Assembly: GCF_001704415.2 (NCBI RefSeq)
Contig: NC_030836.1
Coordinates: 22,294,001-22,358,000, forward strand
Direction of reading: 5' to 3'
Length of the DNA: 64,000 nucleotides
From: Capra hircus
Taxonomy: Eukaryota > Chordata > Mammalia > Artiodactyla > Bovidae
Positions 56,831 through 64,000 of the stretch are shown one piece after another. The number at the start of each line of letters is the position of its first letter. Position 1 is the first letter of the stretch. Under the pieces are notes generated by a model. The model saw only the letters and a list, made by a program, of their open reading frames with translations. It did not search any database and was not told the origin of the DNA. Position numbers and translations under genes: made by a program.

Positions 56831-57834
56831 AGAGACACAGGTACATCTCCATCGGTCTTAAACAACTAGACAGCTCTGCTGGCTTGTACCAGCTGAATAT
56901 TAACCCCAAATATTAAGAAGTAGAAAGTAATAAAATTGAGAAAGACCTCTGGGAGAAATTTAGTGGAGGCCTCATCTTATGTCAAAGACTTAAGAGTGAC
57001 CTCCCAGACCCTTTACCGCAAGTCCAAGCACAGAAACCTGCAACCCAGGAGTAGTTTCTTTCCCAAGGTCACAGAGATTGAGAACTAGATTTAAAAATGG
57101 TGCCTATCAGACTCTCAAATTCTTGCTGCTTCTGCCTCACTGGAGTTGTTGATTTTATGCCACTTCTTGATTCTGAGGTGGCTTTCAGTTTCTGTGTCCA
57201 TGGATTTCAAACTGTTCCTTGCAGTCCTAGGTTTCTGTGGGAATGATCCAAGTTCTGCTATAAAAGTGGAAGTGGAAGCTGAGAAGGCAGACCTTCTGTG
57301 TCTCCCACACCATGGCTGGCAGTTCAGCTAGAACCTTCATCTTTTTCATTTATATAAAAAGACTTTATTGTTTTAAAAAGTCACTCTTCTATTCCAAACT
57401 GTATTCCTTCTTCCTACTCATATTCAGATAGAGCCTCAACCTAGGTCCTTGTCCCTACACCCAGGGTTTTTTCTCTTTCTGTGGTTATTGCTTTGCTGAC
57501 TCAGTCTGGAATTTGCACTCAGCAAATTTCATAGGCTAACATCTTGTGTTTGAGCTTGAAAAAATGTACTCTAATTCTGGTTTTGTCCTCAGGATTTCAC
57601 ATGACAGGGGATCTTCTTTTCTCAATTTTCACACCTTTGGCTTAATCTTTAGGTACTTTCCACAATGGCGAAGATCTTGACTGTGTACTTAGCTTTTCTT
57701 GGCTTACTGATATCAAAGACCATTACATATTTTATCATTTCAAGCCAGATCTGATAGCCATCATCTTTGATACTTTAAAACTGGCCCCATTAGACCAAGA
57801 CATCATCTAATGGAATTAAGGTAGGTTACAACAG
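56831..57834. other. Unique non-coding sequence
   Basis: No repeat or gene recognised. Confidence 0.5.
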
Positions 57835-58335
57835 TTTTTTTTTTTTTTCCTCCTTCTAGATCTTTTTTTCAATTCTTTGATTTTACTGGGCCTCATTTTG
57901 GCCCCTAACTGTAACTCACTGACCACTCCACTGAAATGTTGATATTATCCATGCTGAACACAGTCTGACGATGCACCAGGAGTGTTTGTGGGAACAGTTG
58001 TGACTGTTGCGGCTGAACATGGACAAGTGACAGGCCATAGACATGCCATCATCACATAAACAGTGTTAACCACAGAGACCATCCAACTTGTGGCCAACTC
58101 CTGATGAAGCTGCCGCATCAAAGGGTTCAGTATGGTTCAGGAAAAAATGTGATTAAAGGCTAAATCAGCACCTGACCACTCAAACCTTAGAATCGTGAAC
58201 TACAGTCTCAGAGATGGGGAAGGAGCCACTCTGGCCAAAGAGAAGAGGCAGCTGAGGATGTACTCAAGTGAGTTGGCCCCTCCCGCATCTGTGCCTGCCA
58301 TCTGTCAGTCCTCAATACTTGAAGGTCACAATAGG
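57835..58335 (-). other. Possible unidentified retrocopy or unique sequence
   Basis: A T14 tract at 57835-57848 is followed by about 480 bp of average-GC sequence that differs in feel from the AT-rich surroundings. This would fit a reversed poly-A retrocopy, but no TSD is clear and I recognise no gene. Confidence 0.25.
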
Positions 58336-58464
58336 CAGTATTTGTAGTAGCTTAACAATACTTTTTTCCCCAGTATGCCTTCCCTTCTATGCTACAATCT
58401 GAATTGGTCTACTGGCACATATATCCGTTCACTGATTTTTATTTTTCAGTGTCCAATCAGCTAA
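58336..58464. other. Unique sequence
   Basis: Nothing recognised. Confidence 0.5.
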
Positions 58465-58686
58465 ATGCGGCTTCTCAGATGGCTCATTGCTTAAATAACC
58501 CACCTGCCAATGTAGGAGACATGGGTTGATCCCTGGGTCTGGTAAGGAAGATGCCCTGGAGGTGGGTGTGCCAACCCACACCAGTGTTTTTGCCTGGGAA
58601 ATCCCATGGACAGAGGAGCCTGGCAGGCTACAGTCTATGGGGTCACAAAGAATAGGACAGGACTTAATGACTAAACAACAACAATA
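58465..58686 (+). mobile_element. Bov-tA SINE with (CAA)n tail
   Basis: Diverged head (GGCTTCTCAGATGGCTCA), B-box-like GGTTGATCCC with a one-base loss, body, and AACAACAACAATAATA tail. Confidence 0.88.
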
Positions 58687-58822
58687 ATATAATAAAAAGT
58701 TAATTTAGTCAATTGTTCATTTTATTATTGTATTTTATAATTCTAAAGCTTAATTTGTTTCTTTTTTATTGTTTTACTTTTTCTGATTTCTACTTTCATT
58801 ATAATGGTATCTACGTACTTAA

Positions 58823-60420
58823 CACAGAAGAACTGTACAAAAAAGATCTTCATGACCAAGATAATCATGATGGTGTGATCACTCACCTAGAGACAGACAG
58901 ACATCCTGGAATGTGAAGTCAAGTGGGCCTTAGAAACCATCACTACGAACAAAGCTAGTGGAGGTAACGGAATTCCAGTTGAGCTGTTTCAAATCCTGAA
59001 AGATGATACTGTCAAAGTGCTGCACTCAATATGCCAGCAAATTTGGAAAACTCAGCAGTGGCCACAGGACTGGAAAAGGTCAGTTTTCATTCCAATCCCC
59101 CAAAAAAGGCAATGCCAAAGAACGCTGAAACTACCACACAATTGCACTCATCTCACACGCTAGTAAAGTAATGCTCAAAATTCTCCAACCAGGCTTCAGC
59201 AATACATGAACTGTGAACTTCCAGATGTTCAAGCTGTTTTAGGAAAGCCAGGGGAACCAGAGATCAAATTGCCAGCATCCACTAGATCATGGAAAAAGCA
59301 AGAGAGTTCCAGAAAAACATCTATTTCTGCTTTATTGACTATGCCAAGGCCTTTGACTGTGTGGATCACAATAAACTGTGGAAAATTCTGAAAGAGATGG
59401 GAATACCAGACCACCCGACCTGCCTCTTGAGAAACCTATATGCAGGTAAGGAAGCCACAGTTAGAACTGGACATAGAACAACAGACTGGTTCCAAATAGG
59501 AAAAGGAATATGTAAAGGCTGTATATGGTCACGCTGCTTATTTAACTTATTTGTAGAGTACATCAAGAGAAATGCTAGGCTGGAAGAAGCACAAGCTGGA
59601 ATCAAGATTGCTGGGAGAAATATCAATAACCTCAGATATGCAGATGACACCACCCTTATGGAAGAAAGTGAAGAGGAACTAAAAAGCCTCTTGATGAAAG
59701 TGAAAAAGGAGAATGAAAAGGTTGGCTTAAAGCTTAACATTCAGAAAACAAAGATCATGGCATCTGGTCCCATCACTTCATGGGAAATAGATGGGGAAAC
59801 AGTGGAAACAGTGTCAGACTTTATTTTTCTGGGCTCCAAAATCACTGCAGATGGTGACTGCAGCCATGAAATTAAAAGACGCTTACTCCTTGGAAGGAAA
59901 GTGATGACCAACCTAGATAGCATGCTCAAAAGCAGAGACATTACTTTGCCAACAAAGGTCCGTCTAGTCAAGGCTATGGTTTTTCCTATGGTCACGTATG
60001 GATGTGAGAGCTGGACTGTGAAGAAGGCTGAGTGCAGAAGAATTGATGCTTTTGAACTGTGGTGTTGGAGAAGACTCTTGAGAGTCCCTTGGTCTGCAAG
60101 GAGATCCAACCAGTCCATTCTAAAGGAGATCAGCCCTGGATGTTCATTGGAAGGACTGATGCTGAAGCTGAAACTCCAGTACTTTGGCCACCTCATGCGA
60201 AGAGTTGACTCTTTGGAAAAGACTGATTCTGGGAGGGATTGGAGGCAGGAGGAAAAGGGAACGACAGAGGATGAGATGGCTGGATGGCATCACCAACTCG
60301 ATGGACCTGAGTTTGAGGAACTCCGGGAGCTGGTGATGGACAGGGAGGCCTGGCGTGCTGCGATTCATGGGGTCGCAAAGAGTCAGATACAACTGAGAGA
60401 CTGAACTGAACTGAAATGAA
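58823..60420 (+). mobile_element. BovB LINE, 1.6 kb, 5'-truncated, clean TSD
   Basis: Begins just before the RT region and runs to the ACTGAACTGAA tail. TSD GTACTTAA at 58815-58822 and 60421-60428. The RT and carboxyl parts are largely open (see next entry). Confidence 0.95.
59289..60404 (+). pseudogene. BovB reverse transcriptase/C-terminal ORF remnant, 371 codons
   Basis: The longest open frame in the window. Motif A is intact (FIDYAKAFD, residues 15-23, Asp17), and so is the catalytic YADD of motif C (residues 117-120, RYADDTTLM). Motif B is damaged: this copy reads GICKGCIWSR (73-82) where the neighbouring copy at 33798-34040 keeps GVRQGC. The fingers region upstream (58920-59285) is present but broken by stops and a shift around an A-run near 59102. 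From about residue 311 to 343 the frame departs from BovB (a 2-base loss near 60222) and returns after a 1-base loss near 60317, so the natural end (ELRELVMDREAW, then AAIHGVAKSQ) is regained. There is no endonuclease. Not a functional enzyme. Confidence 0.9.
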
Positions 60421-60543
60421 GTACTTAAGTGTGACACTTTAGTGTCCTTATCTGCTAATTCCATCAGCTGTGTTATCACTGAATGTGTTTTTGTTAACTG
60501 TTTATTCTCTGGGTTATGGGTGAATAACATAATAGCATATATT

Positions 60544-60631
60544 TATGCTATTTCTTAGCATAAATATATGCTATTTCTTAGCATAAATATATGCTATTTC
60601 TTAGCATAAATATATGCTATTTCTTAGCATA
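60544..60631. repeat. Tandem hairpin array, 4 x 23 bp
   Basis: Each unit has stem TATGCTA, loop TTTCT, and stem TAGCATA. Units start at 60544, 60567, 60590 and 60613. Nearly identical copies. Related TAGCATA/TATGCTA words just upstream (60534-60550) can pair as well. Confidence 0.95.
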
Positions 60632-60848
60632 TATGATAATTTTAAATTTTATAATGGACAGAATGACTACTACTACATTGTTGAAACAGGGAGTTTTATT
60701 TTCTTCATTTAGAGAATGTTGAGTTTTTTTATAATAATCTATTAATTTAATGGAGGATTAATTTTATACCATTGAGGTATAATTTTAATTTTTCTTAGTA
60801 TTCATGTAGAATTGCTGTCATTCTAATGCTAGTATAGCACTGCTATTA
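60632..60848. other. AT-rich unique sequence
   Basis: Nothing recognised. Confidence 0.5.
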
Positions 60849-60849
60849 G

Positions 60850-61750
60850 GTGTGGTCACAGGGCTGGAAAAGGTCAGTTTTCATTCCAATCCCAAAGAAG
60901 GGCAATGCCAAAGAATGTTCAGATTACCACATAATTGGACTCATATCACTAGCTAGCAAGGTCATGCTCAAAATTCTCCAAGCTAGATTTCAACAGTATG
61001 TGAACCGAGAACTTCCAGATGTACAAGCTGGATTTAGAAAAGGCAGAGGAACCAGAACAAATTGCCAACATCCAGTTGGATCACAGAAAAAGCAAGGGAA
61101 TACCAGAAAATCATCTACTTCTGTTTCATTGACTACGCTAAAGCCTTTGACTGTGTGGATCACAACAAACTGTGGAACATTCTTCAAGAGATGGGAATAC
61201 CAGACCAACTGACGTGCCTCCTGAAAAAACCTGTATGCAGGTCAAGAAGCAGCAGTTAGAACCAGACATGGAATAATGAACTGGTTCCAAACTGGGAAAG
61301 GAGTACATCAAGGCTGTATATTGTCACCCTGCTTATTAACTTACATGCAGACTACATCATGTGAAATCCTGGGCTAGATGAAGCACAAGTTGGAATCAAC
61401 ATTGCAGGGAGAAATATCAATAACCTCAGATATGCAGATGACATCATCCTTATGGCAGAAAGTAAAGAGGAACTAAAGAGCCTCTTGATGAAGAAGGAGG
61501 AGAGTGAGAAAGCTGGCTAAAAGCTCAACACTCAAGAAATGCAGATCGTGGCATCCAGTCCCATTACTTCATGGCAAATAGATGGCAAAACAATGAAAAG
61601 AGTGACAGACTTCATTTTCTTGTATTCCAAAATCACTGCAGATGGTGACTGCAGCCATGAAATTAAAAGACGCTTCTTGGAAGAAAAGCTATGGTAAACC
61701 TAGTCAGTGTATTAAAAAGCAGAGACATTACTTTACCCGTAAAGGTCCAT
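60850..61750 (+). pseudogene. BovB reverse transcriptase fragments, broken
   Basis: The first frame (60850-61212) has WKRSVFIPIPKKGN (residues 7-20) and the VQAGFRKGRGTR segment, then shifts. The palm motif A is in a different frame (61062-61259: FCFIDYAKAFD). The YADD region survives as sequence near 61430-61445 (reads YADDIIL), again in a broken context. Multiple shifts and stops show that this copy is older than the one at 58823-60420. Confidence 0.85.
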
Positions 61751-62413
61751 ATAGTCAAAGCTAAGGTTTTTCCCTGGTGGCTCAGATGGTAAAGAATCTG
61801 CCTGCAATGCAGGAGACCCAGGTTCCATCCCTGGATCAGGAAGAGTCCCCTAGAGAAGGAAATAGAAATTGACTCCAGTATTCTTGACTGGAGAATTCCA
61901 TGGACAGAGGAGCCTGGTGAGCTACAGTCCATGAGGTCACAAAGAGTCTAACATGACTGAATGACTACCCCTTTCATTTTCATGGTTTTTCCAGTAGTCA
62001 TGTATGGATGTGAGCATTTGACCATAAGGAAGGCTGAGCAAGGAAGAATTGATGCTTCCAAACTGTGGTATTGGAGAAGACTCTTGAAAATCCCTTGGAC
62101 TTCAAGGAGATTGAACCAGCCAATTCTAAAGGAAATCAAACCTGAATATTCTCTAGAAGGATTGATGCTTAAGCTGAATCTCCAAGAATTTTGCCACCTG
62201 ATGCAAAGAGCCAACTCATTGGAAAAGACCCTGACGCTAGGAAAGATTGAAGGCAGGAGGAGAGGGGATGACAGGGAACGAGATGTTTGGATGGCATCAC
62301 TGACTCAGTGGACCTGAGTTTGAGCAAACTCCAGGAGATGGTGAAGGACAGGGAAGCCTGGCCTGCTGTAGTCCATGGGATTGCAAAGAGTTGGACATGA
62401 CTGAGACTGAACA
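60853..62413 (+). mobile_element. Second same-strand BovB, split by a Bov-tA
   Basis: Starts inside the RT fingers (GGTCACAGGGCTGGAAAAGG), includes RT palm text (TTCATTGACTACGCTAAAGC, ATATGCAGATGACATCATCC), is interrupted at about 61768-61983, and resumes to the tail near 62413. It is more diverged than the copy upstream. AGGTGTGGTC (60848) and AAGTGTGGCC (62416) are a possible TSD. Confidence 0.92.
61768..61983 (+). mobile_element. Bov-tA SINE inside BovB
   Basis: CCCTGGTGGCTCAGATGGTA head, GGTTCCATCCC in place of the B box, body, and CTGAATGACTACC end. GGTTTTTCC at 61765-61773 and 61984-61992 is the TSD, overlapping the SINE start. Confidence 0.92.
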
Positions 62414-62425
62414 GCAAGTGTGGCC

Positions 62426-63330
62426 TTGCTAGGGTATCAGGTAAATAATGCCTGGGATGATAAATTTAAGTTTCTCCAACTCTCTCCACTTTGGTTGATT
62501 TCAGCTTTATTCCCCAGTTTTCCATTCAGTTCATAGCCTCCAGGAAGCTGTTCTCTGCCATGTCATGCAGTTTCACTCTTTGAATACTCATTTTAATATT
62601 TGGCCAAAGCCTCAAAGTCACAGCCATGCAGGTGTATGGAACTACTTTATGCACAGAATTCTCTTCTATATCACCTAATCTTGCAAATTCTGACTGCCTG
62701 ATCATATTGACCCCTAAACTATAATCTGGATTTACACAGTTGAATGAGACAATCATGCTTTCTGTTTTGAGCTCCACTGCTAGTGGTTTGGAAAGCAGAT
62801 CTAACTTTGTGTATTTGCATTCTCTCATATATCACTGTGCTGTTTTCCAGGACTTTAAAACTGTTACTGCATATATATATTTTTTGCACTTTTTGAAGTT
62901 ATTTTTGATGGGAGGAAAGATACATGCTTAGAAGTTTTCATTCTATCTCTCCTATTATGTAGCTAACTGTTTTAGGGAGTTCTAGCTATTTTTTTATATC
63001 CTTCTTGCTGTAGATTCTTATGATCTGGATAAGAATTTATATGCCATTAAAATTTTTTATGTAACCTATTTTCATTGTAAAATTTCATTAGTCCAAAGAA
63101 ATTGAGGTCTACAAAAATTAGATATTAGTTTGGGTGCCAGAAAGTCAAGACGGTGATTCAGTGTTTGAGGGTACTATTATCCACAAATATAGTAAAGAAT
63201 ATTATGATATTATTTAAAGAAATCTTTTTCAGTATATAACATAAATATATAATAAAAATGACTCAGGAAGGTATACATTTTAAAAGCCCCCCCTCTTGCT
63301 GGACATTGTTGACACCCAGTTTCTGTGATG
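62426..63330. other. Unique sequence with a 100-codon minus frame
   Basis: Contains one open frame on the minus strand, 62526-62828, of 100 codons, followed 20 nt beyond its stop by AATAAA. No domain, signal peptide or relative is recognised, and a stop lies two codons before its first Met. It could be chance, or a piece of a pseudogene or exon. Confidence 0.4.
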
Positions 63331-63333
63331 TAT

Positions 63334-63351
63334 ATTGTGTGTGTGTGTGTT
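63334..63351. repeat. (TG)n microsatellite
   Basis: Nine TG units at the edge of the split SINE. Confidence 0.9.
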
Positions 63352-63658
63352 CATTCACTCAGTTTTAACTCCTTGCAACCTCATGGACTGTAGCCCACCA
63401 GGCTCTGCTCTCTGTGGAATCAAGTGGGAGAGGACATGGGTAAACTGATGGCTGTCACGTTAATGTTTGGTAGAAACCAATGCAATGCTGTAAAGCAGTT
63501 ATCCTTCAGTTAAAAATAAACAAATTTAAAAAGAATACTGGAGTTGGTTGCCATTTCCTACTCCAGGGGATCGTCCCAACCCAGAGATCTAACCCCAGTC
63601 TTTTGCATCTCCTGCATTGGCAGGTGGATTCTTTATCACTGATCCACCTGGAAAGCAT
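63348..63658 (-). mobile_element. Bov-tA SINE split by an L1 tail
   Basis: Bov-A start at 63352-63422 and body/head at 63531-63658 (GAATACTGGAGTTGGTTGCC to GATCCACCTGGAAAGC) are consecutive parts of one reversed SINE. Confidence 0.85.
63423..63530 (+). mobile_element. L1 3' end, about 108 bp, inside SINE
   Basis: Ends with TGTAAAGCAGTTATCCTTCA and an A-rich tail, the same terminus as in the L1 at 22088-22726 (TGTAAAGCAATTATCCTTCA). Confidence 0.85.
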
Positions 63659-63659
63659 C

Positions 63660-63960
63660 ATCTATATTAAACTTGATCAAAAAGAACAATTTTGAAAGGA
63701 ATTTGATTACAGTCTCTGTAATATCTTTTGACTTCAGATGTATAAAAGCAATTTTCCAGCTTCAATGATTGAACATTGACTTGGCTTTTGTGGTTGTTAT
63801 TGTTTTTACCCTGGTATTCTCAGGAGTTTACAACTTCAGGTCTATACTATTGCATCCATCCCCTTTATTTGCAATTAATTGTTTACAAGTTGCTCTTTGG
63901 ATTGTGAATGACCAATAAGCATTACTTGGGCAGAACCGAGCTCTTAGAGCCTGAAGGAGT
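63660..63960. other. Unique sequence
   Basis: Nothing recognised. Confidence 0.5.
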
Positions 63961-64000
63961 TTCAGTTCAGTTCAGTTCAGTCGCTCAGTTGTGTCCGACT
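63961..64000 (-). mobile_element. BovB LINE 3' end, cut by window edge
   Basis: TTCAGTTCAGTTCAGTTCAG followed by TCGCTCAGTTGTGTCCGACT: the start of another reversed BovB that continues outside. Confidence 0.9.

Noticed and set aside
59289..60404. Functional reverse transcriptase gene (371 codons)
   Set aside because: It lacks the endonuclease, has a damaged motif B and contains a frame-shifted segment; it is a truncated BovB with TSD.
60544..60631. CRISPR-like array
   Set aside because: Units are contiguous without variable spacers, and this is a mammalian nuclear sequence.

Overview
This window is mammalian nuclear DNA from a ruminant, almost certainly a bovid. The evidence is its interspersed repeats: many copies of the RTE-type LINE BovB with the (TTCAG)n-type tail, Bov-A and Bov-tA SINEs that fuse BovB sequence to a tRNA-Glu-like head, and recent L1 3' ends of the ruminant type. 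These sit among older repeats shared by placental mammals (L1M, L2, MIR, MER5, hAT, Tigger1, MLT1). Base composition is AT-rich. I see no host protein-coding gene, RNA gene or CRISPR array. Every long open frame is either a decayed BovB or L1 ORF or a chance frame, so this is intergenic or intronic repeat-rich sequence. Family names come from recognition by eye, not from a library search.

Layout. 1-6.9 kb: unique AT-rich DNA with three BovB 3' ends, Bov-tA/Bov-A2 SINEs, an old L1M and two L2 remnants. 6.9-16.3 kb: mostly unique DNA holding a 1.1-kb L1 (9227-10330), several SINEs and DNA-transposon fossils at 14.8-15.5 kb. 16.3-19.2 kb: an internally deleted L1M and a young L1 tail. 19.2-29.4 kb: mostly unique DNA plus a BovB (21.8-23.1 kb) with an L1 inside it. 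29.4-30.8 kb: an MLT1 LTR split by two BovB copies. 32.9-36.6 kb: a nearly full-length but frame-broken BovB on the minus strand, with its GC-rich 5' region. 36.6-41.2 kb: unique DNA, a 3 x 20-bp tandem repeat and a candidate solo LTR. 41.3-46.6 kb: an ancient L1M into which at least eight later elements have landed. 49.5-53.9 kb: a second ancient L1M containing an unidentified retrocopy and a BovB that itself contains a 40-bp L1 scar. 55-58.7 kb: SINE copies with clean target-site duplications (TSDs). 58.8-62.4 kb: two same-strand BovB copies about 430 bp apart, one with the longest open frame here (371 codons), separated by a tandem array of hairpins. 62.4-64 kb: unique DNA, a SINE split by an L1 tail, and the start of another BovB.

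How the parts work together. The elements form parasitic layers. BovB and L1 supply reverse transcriptase and endonuclease. Bov-A/Bov-tA are non-autonomous partners whose sequence can be read directly in the two ends of the long BovB copy. TSDs and nesting let several insertions be ordered in time. I found no new gene system. The most informative signals are a BovB insertion that appears to carry about 100 bp of downstream DNA with its own AATAAA (754-1274), ultra-short retrotransposition scars, stacked insertions, compensating frameshifts in a BovB ORF, a local duplication inside an old L1, and the hairpin array.
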